Shown here: positions 1-9,724 of the stretch, piece by piece
Numbering within the stretch: position 1 is the stretch's first letter
How the letters are laid out: every line of letters starts with the position of its first letter
Origin: Sarocladium kiliense
Lineage: Eukaryota > Ascomycota > Sordariomycetes > Hypocreales > Sarocladiaceae
Reading direction: 5' to 3'
DNA: 64,000 nt
Assembly (NCBI GenBank): GCA_030734395.1
Contig: JAUZTG010000041.1
Span: forward strand, 1,984,001 to 2,048,000
Position numbers and translations under genes: made by a program
The notes under the pieces: generated by a model
Database searches by the model: none
What the model was told of the DNA's origin: nothing
The model's input: the letters and a program-made list of their open reading frames with translations, nothing else

Positions 1-1
1 A

Positions 2-2359
2 CTTGACCCTCGCGAGGTCGCGGATCGCGAATTGCGACGCCGGTTCTTTCACCCGCACAATGCCAGCCACAGGCCTAGCAGCTCGCCGGCAGCTGCCAGC
101 AGCCGCAGCCAAAGCAGCCATGCCGCGCGACCCCGGGCGTTGAGTGGTGATGCAGTTATTAAAGGTACGCCGGTTGGAGCCAACTTGCGCAGAGGGAGGG
201 TTACGAAGCAGTTGAACTCTGGGGGCCCCAATGATGAGAACATCATCCCGGATTCAACTCGACCGGCCAGCAAGGTCCTTCAGCGCAGTAACTCTACGCC
301 TTTACCTCAGATGAAGAGGATTTCCAGCAATAGTTTCCGCCCTGAGGAATCACCCTCCAGCGCCGCGATGGCTGGTTCGAGGAAGAGGCAGAAGAAGCGG
401 CATTCCGATGATAACCCCAAGCTGAGGCCTGCTGATCAGCAAGTTTTCCGTGGCTTGACCTTCTTTTACGTTCCGGACAACGATATCGCGCCTGTGCGCC
501 GGATGCGCATCAACAAGGCGCGAGAGTATGGAGCGGTCTGGACGAGATCCGTGGCTACTGCCTCACATATCGTCGTGGAGAAGGCACTTGATTACAAAGC
601 TGTTCAAGGATTCTTGTTGCAAGCAAGCGCGACGAAGCCGCCTGTGGTGGTGAATGAAGATTATCCCATTGATTGTATACAATTTGGGTCGATGCTTGAT
701 CATGATCAGGCGAAGTATCGGGTGACTGGACAGCCCGATGCTTCTGGTTCAGTGCCAGAACAAGGGGAGACTACTTCAGCCGCCATAGAGAGCTCAGGGG
801 AGACCAGCAGGTCGTTGAAGCTGGAAGCGCCGCCGACGAATCCGAGAAGATGGGATTATGTGCCTCCTCCAGGAACGCCATCGCGGAGCGGAGAGTCGTC
901 TCTTGCTGGGAAGGAAGTGGTATCTGCGAGCCAGGATTCACAACCTATTGTAATTGCACAGGACGCTATGGTGGCATCTCCTGTTTCTATTCTGCAAGAC
1001 GACACTCATCATGGCCCAAAGAGAGCTGAAAGGGCGTCGGAGAAGGACGAGAGCAAATCAACCGCCCAGCCTGCCGATGAATTGTCTGATATGATTTCCG
1101 TCGTTGCGGAGTTTAAGGACCTCCCTGTCGAGTTGGACGATGAATCCGATGATCAAGAGCGTCCACGATCTCGCCAACTGGAAGATGACATATCGTCAGC
1201 AGGCTCAGAAGAAGAAGAAGAGCCGTCGTGGAACAAGTACGCGAAGAAACGCGGCCCTCGGAATGGTGGCAAGCGACTCGGGTTCGAGGAGCGCTTTGCA
1301 TGCAACCAAGCTGGGGTGAAAGAGGCCAAGTCCGACAACCCCAACACGCGCACTATTGAGGTTCTCCAGAAAATGGCAGACTACTACAACCGCACAAACG
1401 ACCATTGGCGAACCACGAGCTATCGCAAGGCCATCAGCACGCTCAAACGGCAGACTGTGCGTATCACGACTGAGGAGGAAGCGTTCAAGTTGCCAAGTGT
1501 TGGACGACGTCTGGCTCAGAAGATTGAAGAGATCGTCACGACGGACAGATTGCAGCGGTTGGAGTACGCCCAGCATGAGCCCATGGCTGAATCGCTGCAG
1601 CTGTTTCTGGGGATATATGGCGTGGGAACGAGTCTGGCGCAACAGTGGATCGCTCAAGGATACAGGACGCTGGATGATCTATCAGCGAAGGCGAAACTTA
1701 CACCGAATCAGCGGCTGGGGATCGAACACTATGCGGACCTGAACACAAGGATACCGAGGGCTGAGATGGATGAGCTGAGGGAGGTGGTCACCAGCACTGC
1801 CGCGATGATTGATGCAGAGGTTGAGATGATTATCGGCGGTAGTTACAGGAGGGGTGCGGAGAGCTCTGGGGACATTGACTTCATCGTTACGAAGAGAGAC
1901 ACGACCAGTACGGCAGAGCTGATGCCTTTCCTACAGAATCTAGTGTTAAGACTGGAGGAAGCTGGGTTCCTGGTCGCAAGACTTGCATCATCGCGATCCG
2001 GCGAAGACGGCAGTAAATGGCACGGCTGCTGCGTCCTGCCATTCACACCAAGCTTCCACCCAAGTCGTGAAGCATACAAGCCCATTTGGCGAAGAATCGA
2101 CTTCCTGCTCGTGCCGGAAACGGAACGCGGGGCAGCGCTGATCTACTTCACGGGGAACGATATCTTCAATCGGAGCATGAGGCTTCTGGCATCGAGAAAG
2201 AGGATGAGGCTTAATCAGAGGGGACTGTACAGGGATGCACTGAGGGGCGAGGGGAGGAAGAAGTTGAGTGAGGGAGAGTTGGTGGAGGGGAGGGAGGAGA
2301 GGAGGATATTCGAGGTACTTGGAGTGAGATGGAGAGAGCCTCACGAGAGATGGTGTTGA
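2..2359 (+). CDS. POL4: Family X DNA polymerase with BRCT domain (Pol lambda/Pol4-like), 5' partial
   Basis: Gap-filling polymerase of base excision repair and non-homologous end joining in the nucleus. The frame is open to the left edge and the only early start-like codon is a TTG at 32, so the true start lies outside the window or in an upstream exon. Counting from position 32: a Ser/Arg-rich leader; a BRCT-like domain at about 137-217; a helix-hairpin-helix around LPSVGRRLAQKIEEI; a second HhH with GIYGVGTSLAQQW; then the palm with GGSYRRG followed by GDIDF near residues 602-618 (two catalytic Asp) and RRIDFLLV near 687 (third Asp). The thumb ends with FTGNDIFNRSMR and LNQRGLY. Domain order matches Pol lambda/mu/Pol4. 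No intron is visible. Stop is TGA at 2357-2359. The choice between lambda and mu is not settled. Confidence 0.9.
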   Translation, partial: LDPREVADRELRRRFFHPHNASHRPSSSPAAASSRSQSSHAARPRALSGDAVIKGTPVGANLRRGRVTKQLNSGGPNDENIIPDSTRPASKVLQRSNSTPLPQMKRISSNSFRPEESPSSAAMAGSRKRQKKRHSDDNPKLRPADQQVFRGLTFFYVPDNDIAPVRRMRINKAREYGAVWTRSVATASHIVVEKALDYKAVQGFLLQASATKPPVVVNEDYPIDCIQFGSMLDHDQAKYRVTGQPDASGSVPEQGETTSAAIESSGETSRSLKLEAPPTNPRRWDYVPPPGTPSRSGESSLAGKEVVSASQDSQPIVIAQDAMVASPVSILQDDTHHGPKRAERASEKDESKSTAQPADELSDMISVVAEFKDLPVELDDESDDQERPRSRQLEDDISSAGSEEEEEPSWNKYAKKRGPRNGGKRLGFEERFACNQAGVKEAKSDNPNTRTIEVLQKMADYYNRTNDHWRTTSYRKAISTLKRQTVRITTEEEAFKLPSVGRRLAQKIEEIVTTDRLQRLEYAQHEPMAESLQLFLGIYGVGTSLAQQWIAQGYRTLDDLSAKAKLTPNQRLGIEHYADLNTRIPRAEMDELREVVTSTAAMIDAEVEMIIGGSYRRGAESSGDIDFIVTKRDTTSTAELMPFLQNLVLRLEEAGFLVARLASSRSGEDGSKWHGCCVLPFTPSFHPSREAYKPIWRRIDFLLVPETERGAALIYFTGNDIFNRSMRLLASRKRMRLNQRGLYRDALRGEGRKKLSEGELVEGREERRIFEVLGVRWREPHERWC

Positions 2360-3055
2360 GAAAGCGATTGAGCGTAAGCGCACGTGAAGATTCAGGGGTA
2401 GTCGTGTCGACCTACCTATGTTGGCAATTATGGCATTGTGGAAATGCAGTTCGGATTACTGCGTGATGAAGTGTAGTGATGGCATCAACAATTGGCTTGT
2501 GAAGGCAGCTGGGCAATCACATGTGAATTGTGACAGCGGGAGTGAGAGCACCTGACCAGACCAGACCAGACCTGGCTGCTTTGCTTCTCCACGCTGGGGC
2601 TCTTGCCTACTGCGTCATAGCCCAAAGCCGCTGAAGCCGGGGTAAACCATTGCTGCCCGCTTAGCACCCTCGTCCACTGTAGCGCCGGCGGACAGCGGCG
2701 TGCAGCAGTGGAGTGGGAGGGGCTTGCATCGGCCTCTAGTGGGGGAGCAGTCGCCCAGTGCCGCCTGCTGGATCGTCCCGAGGTTCATGACCGACCTGGA
2801 ACTGGAACTGGAACTTGGGGGCATCTCCAATTCCGCTTCACGTCCATCTACCGCGACTCTAGCCGACACAACAACTTCCTCGACCTTACTCCAGCTTTCG
2901 CATCTTCTCCAGTTCCCTCAATTTTGCCTCTTTCCCCCTCAAAGGACTGGTCTCTCAAACACAACACTTGCGCCCATCGAACTCCATCTCGTCCAACGTC
3001 ATCAACGCCGGCGCATCTACTCCCGGCCAGCTATTGCCGAGGTCAGCGATTGACC
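2360..3055. other. Intergenic region, upstream of PXMP4-like gene
   Basis: About 700 bases without a supported gene. It holds the polymerase 3' flank and, from about 2860, a pyrimidine-rich stretch that looks like the promoter and 5' leader of the next gene. Two short tandem repeats occur: GACCA units at about 2552-2571 and GGAACT units at 2797-2816. Open frames here have no recognisable protein features. Confidence 0.6.
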
Positions 3056-4027
3056 ATGGCCTCGACCATGCAGGCGCTCAAGGTGCGCTCCCCTTTATGG
3101 AGTGTCTGGTCTGTGAGGGCAGGTGTAATGCTAATACCGCTTGGAACAGGTTGCGCTGGACAAGATCGTGCAGAACCCGGGGAACCATGAGCTGCTGTCG
3201 CTGGTCAAGACGATGCGCAATGGCGCCGTCTACGGGACCAAGGTGCGGTTTCCGCACGCCCTGGTGTAAGTACTCTTGGATCCTGGTTGTGAGAGAATAT
3301 GGGAAGAAAGACGCTGACTGAATTCTCTGTGTAGGATGATCTTCCTTTTCCGATCTGGAACGTACGTCGATCGGACCCTCCTGCCGCTGAACGATCCGAG
3401 CACGTATATGGTGGAAGAAGGCTGACATATATTTTTCTCATGACGGCAGTTTCCGACACAAGGTCGAGCTCGTGTTGAGAGCAACGAGACACCATGCCAG
3501 TAATTTGGCACGGTTCGCCATGATCTACAAGTTGTCTACACTGGCGCTGAAACACTACGGCCCGACACCAGGCAAAGAAGGTTCGCGAGCACTTGAAGAT
3601 CGAGAAAAATGAGAACACAAAGTTTCTGACAGACTACTCTCTCCACATAGGTCCTTACGATAGCTTCCTCGGCGGTCTCATCGGCGGCTACTTCGTCTTC
3701 GGCACCCGCTCCAAACGCACTGGCCGCATCTCCTCCATCAACCAACAGATCGTCATCTACATCTTCGCCCGCGTAGCTCTCGCCCTCGCACGCCTCACCG
3801 TCAAGCCCGGCACCGGCTTCCCCGTCGTCTCCGCTGAGCCGCTGCGTTCCAAGATCAGCCACTACGCATGGCCCGCGTTCGCGAGCCTGTCGTGGGGCAT
3901 GGTGATGTTGCTGTTCAGGTACCACCCGGAGGAGCTGCAGTCGAGTTTGAGGGGCAGTATGACGTACATCTATAAGGACTGTGATGAGTTCTCGGACTTG
4001 AGGACATTGCTTTGGCATAACAAGTAA
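3056..4027 (+). CDS. PXMP4: Peroxisomal membrane protein 4 (PXMP4/Pmp24; Tim17/Tim22/Tim23/Pmp24 family)
   Basis: Integral peroxisomal membrane protein, role not firmly established. Five coding exons can be joined in phase: 3056-3082, 3150-3265, 3335-3361, 3450-3580 and 3651-4027, giving 225 residues (human PXMP4 is 212). Introns are 67-88 nt; the first has a GCTAAT branch-like element. Family hallmarks appear in order: MRNGAVYGTKVRFPHALVM, then IFLFRSGTFRHK across three exons, NLARFAMIYK, a Gly-rich hydrophobic segment FLGGLIGGYFVFG, the INQQIVIYIFARV segment, and the C-terminal MTYIYKD with a final WHNK. Exons 1 and 3 are only 27 nt each. The ATG at 3056 is chosen because it is the first in the exon and in good context (ACCATGG); a second in-frame ATG lies at 3068. 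Confidence 0.93.
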
Positions 4028-4522
4028 GGAGCGGTTGGGAGGCGAAACAATGTGTACGAAGTGCTGGCGTTTCAAGGCGTATGATTTGGGGTCTGTGCGA
4101 TTTCATGAAGGGGAAAGAACTGGACATCATCTAGACAGTGGTCAGGCCGGCATATTGCATTACATAGGGCAAATGGGCTACGAAGTTCTATTGCATCTGG
4201 ATTGTTGAACTGTGGTGAAGCTTGATCTGTGAGGCATATGAGCTTGCCCACGACAAAGAGTGGCGATAGGAGACTATTCAGCTAGAACTACTGCCGGGGA
4301 GGGTCATCTCACCGCTATCTAGGATATTTTAAGCTGATATGTAATGGTCTCAATCTTGTCGTGGCACCCTTGGACAATTCATTAAGAGGCTCTCACGTAC
4401 CACGCTTTGCCCCGCCAAAGCTCAGCTCGAGCTCCGACTCGGTGCCCCTCCCACCACCACATTCACGACTTCGACCTTCCATCCCCTCCTCTCACAGCCT
4501 CACACCATCCCCGCCGACGACC
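4028..4522. other. Intergenic region between PXMP4-like and CSN4 genes
   Basis: About 495 bases holding the 3' flank of one gene and the promoter/5' leader of the next, both on the plus strand. From about 4400 it is C-rich and pyrimidine-biased, as is usual just upstream of fungal start codons. An in-frame extension of the CSN4 frame runs back to 4361, but its residues are low-complexity Ser/Pro and are treated as leader. Confidence 0.55.
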
Positions 4523-5846
4523 ATGGCACCTAACGCAAAGGTCACAGAGGCTCTTGAACGTATCAAGGCCGTTCCCAGCGAGGAAGAAGGCCCCGAATTC
4601 GAATCCATTCTCGGTGCCATCAAGACCATCTCCACCCCGACCACCGCAATCGACGACCTCACCACCATCGCTCACAGCTTCCTCCAGGCCGGTCTCGGCG
4701 TCGTCTCGACCCGCAATGTCCTCAATACCTTCATAAACACCCTCCGCGACCTCAAGAATGAAGACATGTGGATCGAAGTCGGGTCACGAACCCTCAACCT
4801 CATCGCTCAGCAGCCCTCGAGTTACCTGCACGATGCTGTCGCCAGCCTGCGTGAGCTGATTGCCACGGCACAGGAGCACAACGAGGATTTCTTAGAGGCG
4901 GCAAGGACTCTCGCAGAGATCCCGCTTGATAATTCGCAGAGGAAGGTCACGGATGAGGATAAGGCGAGGATATGGGTGCGGATTGTGCGGAACTACCTTG
5001 AGGTGGATGACTCGACTGCTGCCGAGATGTTTATCAACAAGCTCAAGAATATCATGCACGATGTTTCGGATCCGGAGTTGACACTGCACTTCCGACTTTC
5101 TCAGGCGCGTATTCTTGATGCGCAGAGGAGCTTCCTCTCCGCGTCACAGCGCTACCATGAGATTAGCTTCTCACCCTCTATCGCTGAGGAGGAACGCTTG
5201 CACACCCTCGCCATGGCCATCAAGTGTGGCATCCTCGCGCCAGCCGGCCCCCTTCGCAGTCGCCATCTTGGAAGACTGTACAAAGACGAGCGCGCCTCAC
5301 AACTTGGTGAATATGGCATCCTCGAGAAGATGTTCCTCGACCGACTCCTCGCACCGGCCGAAGTCGCCAAATTCGCAGAGGATCTCCTACCCCACCAGCT
5401 AGCCACAACATCAGACGGTTCTACAGTGCTGGCTAAGGCTGTCGTTGAGCACAACCTTCTTGGAGCGTCGAAGCTGTACCGCAACATACGGTTCGAAGCG
5501 CTTGGGGAGCTGCTGGGCTTAGGTGCGGATAAAGCAGAGGAAACGACGGCAAGGATGATTGAGCAGGGCAGATTGGTGGGAAGGATGGACCAGCTGGAGG
5601 GGATCGTGTGGTTTGAGGGTGGTGAGGCCTCGGGCCAGAAGGGCAGTGGAAGAGCGGAGGTGATTGTTGGAAAGGAGATGAGGATTTGGGATGCCAACGT
5701 CCAGGGTTTGGCGGAGGATGTGGAACAAGTCACGAATGCGCTGCAGAAAGAGTTCCCGGTGAGTCCTCGCTCTGATTCTGGTATTGGTTGACCAGCACTA
5801 ACTGAATTCCCAGGACTTCGTAGCGGCAAACCTAATGGCTCGATGA
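4523..5846 (+). CDS. CSN4: COP9 signalosome subunit 4 (PCI domain)
   Basis: Subunit of the COP9 signalosome, the nuclear/cytosolic complex that removes Nedd8 from cullin-RING ubiquitin ligases. Two exons: 4523-5758 and 5814-5846, 422 residues (human CSN4 is 406). The 55-nt intron has donor GTGAGT, a CACTAAC branch point and CCCAG acceptor; without it the frame runs on to a TGA at 5791 with a different tail. The N-terminal two thirds is an all-helical repeat array. The PCI/winged-helix part spans roughly residues 200-370, with FRLSQARILDAQRSF, RYHEISFSPSI, ILAPAGPLRSR, AVVEHNLLGASKLYRNI and MIEQGRLVGRMDQ matching the CSN4 family. The ATG at 4523 is preferred over the upstream in-frame ATG at 4361 because the extension is low-complexity. 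Confidence 0.93.
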
Positions 5847-6131
5847 ACGATCTTGATTTTGCCTGTATTTCGTGGATTCCCGATGGAGCATAAGGCATGC
5901 ATAAGGCGTTTGGCAACATTCAGAGAGGCGTTGGAGTGAGACATAAGAGGCACAAGATGCTCATACAGGACAGGCTTTACCCTATTACATTCAATACGCT
6001 TGATGATGCTTCCCTATGCTAAGGTGAAAGAAGAGAACTGTCGCACACGGCGAACATGATACGTCCATAATCGAAGAAGAAACAACCCTTAAAACGCCCC
6101 GATAGCATTTCCAGACCCTGTTCTCAACACA

Positions 6132-7085
6132 TCACTCTAAGTCTTTCTTCCGCACAACGACGTAGCCGGAATGTATGTCTCTCGGATCACCGATCTCTTC
6201 CTCGAGGGGACGATCGTCACCCCAGACACGCGGGGGGATGTTGGGTGTAATGATGGATTTCTTCAGGCTAATGCGACGGTCCTGCTTGACGAGTGGGATG
6301 AGGGCGTCGGCAATGTGATCACCCATCCAGTCGTATCCTTCCGCGGTGAGATGTAGGCCGTCATCCCAGTAGGTCTCTCGCTGTTCTTCTGTTAGAGAGT
6401 GGTAGGGGATCTTGGACTTGAGATCGAATGAGTTGCTGTAATGGTCGGTTAGTACCAATACTCTTCATTTAGAGACGGAAGGAGAGCTTCACTACATACT
6501 AGTTCTTGTCTTCGTGTGTAAGAATCATGTGGTTCAGGATCTCCCGGTTTGAGTTGAGCCAGCTGACTTCCGCTGCGCACTCGGGGACTGTCATGGCGAG
6601 GACCTTGCAGTCTTGGGCCATGGCGGTGTTCCAGACTTCATAGAGTGCACTGGCCGTATCTTCTGCTTGAGCACGGGTGCCGAGATCACTGTTTATACAG
6701 TATTAGCATATCTGAAAGAGTGTTTGTAAGTGAAGTCAGATGACTTGCTTCGTGCCGCCAAGGATGAGAACCCAGTCATAGATGCCTCTTTCCACTGTGA
6801 AATAGAGCAAGTCAGCTTGGCGATCATCTTCGATCGGAGCAGGAACTCTTGATCCCGCAGCAACGAACCTGCTTTCTCGAGCCGCTCAAGGAAGCCTGCG
6901 TTCATGACCCTATCGCCTGGGACGCCGTTTGGCACGACATGGATCTTCTCGAGATCTGGGAAGGCCTCCTTCAGGCGAGCAGCCAGTCTTTGGGAGTATG
7001 GATGGGAGCTTGTACCCCAGCTGTGATAGCCTGAGGTGAGAGAGTCGCCGAAGCAGAGAACGCGGAGGGAATTGACTGGAGCCAT
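6132..7085 (-). CDS. SGNH/GDSL-type hydrolase (esterase-like)
   Basis: Predicted intracellular ester hydrolase; substrate unknown. Minus-strand exons: 7085-6869, 6794-6749, 6688-6500 and 6435-6132, 251 residues. The SGNH blocks are all present: block I CFGDSLTSGY near residue 12 (nucleophile Ser), the GGTND block (Asn) and block V DGLHLTAEGYD (catalytic Asp and His). No signal peptide is seen. Intron 1 (74 nt) and intron 3 (64 nt, with TACTAAC) are GT-AG. Intron 2 (6748-6689) must use a GC donor: it starts GCAAGT, has TGCTAAT and ends AACAG, and the split codon restores the Asn of GGTND. A nearby GT donor would give an immediate stop. The gene is convergent with CSN4, 285 bp apart. Confidence 0.88.
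6689..6748 (-). other. GC-AG intron in SGNH hydrolase gene
   Basis: A 60-nt intron with donor GCAAGT, a TGCTAAT branch-like element and an AACAG acceptor. Splicing here joins AA to T to make the conserved Asn of the GGTND block. The next GT, three nucleotides inside, would shift the frame into TGA. Confidence 0.8.
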
Positions 7086-7805
7086 GGCGTGTGAGGCTGA
7101 TAATCTGACGTCGATCAGTGACTCTACGGTGGTTTGGTGTCGATCCAACGGCAACAGCACCAGCGCCAAACGAGAGACAAACGGCTGGAGGAACTCAGAG
7201 AGAAGGGTGGGTGAGTGAGATCTGCCACGCGCAGAATATTCTGTCTTTCGGGCGTGGGACAATGCAGGGTCCCTCTTCTTTCCGAATGGTTATGCGTGCA
7301 GGACACACAAACCACGGAACCCATCAGGTAAGCTTTCCAAGGATTCATGACCCGTGCCAGGCTTTCTGGTGACTGGCAAGCTGGCGGACGGCGGGGGCGG
7401 GGGTGGATCATAGGCGGCGCTCACCGTTGTACCGGGATCAGCGGAGCCGGGACCATGACGCCGATGACCTGAATGGTTACTAAATTAGAAGGTCGTGGTG
7501 GCCTGAGCAGAGGACGTCAGTGGGTGCGTGTGTGCGTGCACTTCGTACAGTAGCGTGGCCAGTGGCAGCTAAGGATTTTGACTTTGTTATCGGCCAAGGG
7601 ACCCCGGCTTCCGTCAAGTCCCTGGCCTGACACTACCCTACAGCAATTCTTCCGGCGGCAAGCTGCGATAAGGTCCGATAACGTGGTGAGCAGACGCGCT
7701 AGATAGTCAGGAACCCTGAACTTGCATGGTGATGCCATCTTTTTCCAGTTGCGACAGCTCTCGAGCCGATCGAGATTTCAAGTCAACGACCTCCTTCCGC
7801 CGATT
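7086..7805. other. Divergent intergenic/promoter region
   Basis: About 720 bases between the start codons of two divergent genes, so it should hold both promoters. Short open frames on both strands lack recognisable features. There is a G-rich run at about 7385-7405 (GGCGGACGGCGGGGGCGGGG), a possible GC-box-like element. Confidence 0.55.
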
Positions 7806-9158
7806 ATGATCCTTCGATCTGCGACATGCACATTGAAATCATGGCGCACTCGACTTCTCCTCTCTGCCGCCGAAATCTCAGCCATCAGATCTCACCGGCG
7901 CACCTTCACGACAAGTCCCATCCGCAACCTCCCCGGGCATCAACCAAGTACCCCAGAGCCGAAACTCTCTGACACTGAAAAGTCTAGCGGTCCCAATGAT
8001 TCCGAGTCAAGATCAGAACCAAAACACCAGCCGAAGCCTCTCGCAGAACGAAGCAGGGTGCAGCCGCCTGAAGTAACCCGCTTCTTTATCGACACCGGGG
8101 AGAAGGTTGGAACGTCGATCGCTGCGATATACAAAGAGGCAAATGTGAAGAGAAATAGTATATATATCGACACTGAGGGTCGGGACATGGCTCTCTTGAA
8201 CATCTACTGCCCAAGCACCAAGACTGTACATCTATTCGACATGCATACTCTGGGCAAACAAGCTTTGGATATATGCCCTACGGGACAAAATATAAACCTC
8301 CGCCGCATCCTCACATCTTCGCGAATTAAGAAAGTCATATGGGACCTGCGACTCACCAACATCTTGCTCCGGAAGAAGTTCGACGTCAAAATGCGATACG
8401 TTGAAGACCTACAATTGACGGAGCTCGCTGCCCGAAGCAACCCCGACGGATTCTTGAGAGACTTGACAAGAGCACTCAGCGAGACATTACCCCTCGCACG
8501 AGTAGAGCCGGATGTGGTTGATGCGGCTGTACAGACCAGGCGAGCGGGCAGAGATGCGACGTTGAGGGGCTCTGGAGGTTCTCAGGATGAGCTGCGCCGA
8601 AGACCGCTGAATAAAGTAGTGGAAGACTACTGCGTCAATGATGTGCGCTGGCTACATGTTTTGTGGGTACAATACCGACGTTTCATGCCGCACGCCGACA
8701 CGTTGAGAGTCATGGCAATGTCGAAGAAGAGACTTGCAGAGCTGACCCTCCCACAATGGCGCCAAGACAGGAAGATGGCACACAAGCCGCGGCGTACGGA
8801 ACGGTTGGTGAGCGCTGAGACGGCGGTTGAGTCAATGTCAGTGAAGGGCGAGAAGAGTGCGAAAAGCCAGGCCTTGACGGATACCAGCCCAGAAGGGCGA
8901 GCAGGCGCAGCCATGGAGTCAAGCGCAACCAACTCAGAGGTACACGAGCACAAGGACGTGGAGAGAGCGGAGACTGAAGCTGTGGCCCATCCAGAGAAGG
9001 GAAATGATGGTTCAATGGACGCGACGTCGGACGTGGCCAATTCAGGGACGGCTGAGGTTCAGAACCCCAGTGTGGTCAATTCAGAGCAGCAGCCAGAGGC
9101 GGCGAGCAATGGAGACCCCAACCTGACCAGGACAGAGAAGACGGCACAGTCGACATGA
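7806..9158 (+). CDS. DEDDy 3'-5' exonuclease-fold protein with predicted mitochondrial leader
   Basis: RNase D/DnaQ-type nuclease fold, probably mitochondrial; substrate unknown. 450 residues from the ATG at 7806; the frame continues upstream to 7722, but the later ATG starts a typical presequence (MILRSATCTLKSWRTR, rich in Arg/Ser/Leu, then RRTFTTSP). The fold spans about residues 90-310. Motif I is IYIDTEGRD (Asp and Glu) near residue 121, a motif II-like Asp is in VIWDLRLT near 179, and motif III YCVND (Tyr-x3-Asp, DEDDy type) is near 277, followed by VRWLHVLW. The last 120 residues are low-complexity and acidic/Ser-rich. It resembles fungal 3'-5' exonuclease-domain (Exd1-like) proteins. 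The motif II region is atypical, so activity is not assured. Confidence 0.75.
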   Translation: MILRSATCTLKSWRTRLLLSAAEISAIRSHRRTFTTSPIRNLPGHQPSTPEPKLSDTEKSSGPNDSESRSEPKHQPKPLAERSRVQPPEVTRFFIDTGEKVGTSIAAIYKEANVKRNSIYIDTEGRDMALLNIYCPSTKTVHLFDMHTLGKQALDICPTGQNINLRRILTSSRIKKVIWDLRLTNILLRKKFDVKMRYVEDLQLTELAARSNPDGFLRDLTRALSETLPLARVEPDVVDAAVQTRRAGRDATLRGSGGSQDELRRRPLNKVVEDYCVNDVRWLHVLWVQYRRFMPHADTLRVMAMSKKRLAELTLPQWRQDRKMAHKPRRTERLVSAETAVESMSVKGEKSAKSQALTDTSPEGRAGAAMESSATNSEVHEHKDVERAETEAVAHPEKGNDGSMDATSDVANSGTAEVQNPSVVNSEQQPEAASNGDPNLTRTEKTAQST

Positions 9159-9724
9159 CACGGAAGAAGCTTTCTGTGTTGAAGCTGAACTTTGGATCAC
9201 TCACGGTGCCTTGAGAAAGGCGAAAAAGACTGGCGGGTGTCGGCCGAGGTCGGAGGTCGAGCGAGAAATACTGGCGATTCGCATCGAGACGCGAACGACA
9301 GCAGTGTATTATGGAATGTGACGAACAATGTACCAACAGCTTAATTAGACCGGGGTGGCGTCACTCTCAGCATAGATCATACACAGCTTCTGCAATAGAC
9401 ACTTTACGTGGCTCATGGGCTTGCTCTGTCTTGCCAACGGGAGGGCTGATGCGATGGAGGCCCTACATCATCCGTCACCACCCACCTGCCCACCCCACCC
9501 CCTCCTCTGCTCCCGCATCGCTTCGCTGCCCCGCCAAAACTTTTCCAACCTTCTTGCTGGAGGGGCCACTGGTGCTGCTTCTGTCGCCAATTGCTTCTAA
9601 ACCCTCATTCCCTTTTCCTTCTTCCTTCGTCCTTCTCATCTTCACCCAGCGCGGCTTTTTTATGCTCCTTCGTCCCTCGCCGCTCCCTACACTTCGCGCA
9701 ATCTCCAGATCCCTCTTCTCCACA
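9159..9724. other. Intergenic/5' leader region upstream of ADE17-like gene
   Basis: About 565 bases. From about 9480 the plus strand becomes strongly pyrimidine-rich, as expected of a highly expressed fungal promoter and leader. An upstream in-frame ATG at 9662 could extend the ADE17-like protein by 21 residues (see that entry). Confidence 0.55.

Noticed and set aside
5152..5919. 255-codon open frame antisense to CSN4
   Set aside because: Mirror of a strongly coding frame; Ser/Pro/Leu-rich with no motif, while the sense strand matches CSN4 throughout.
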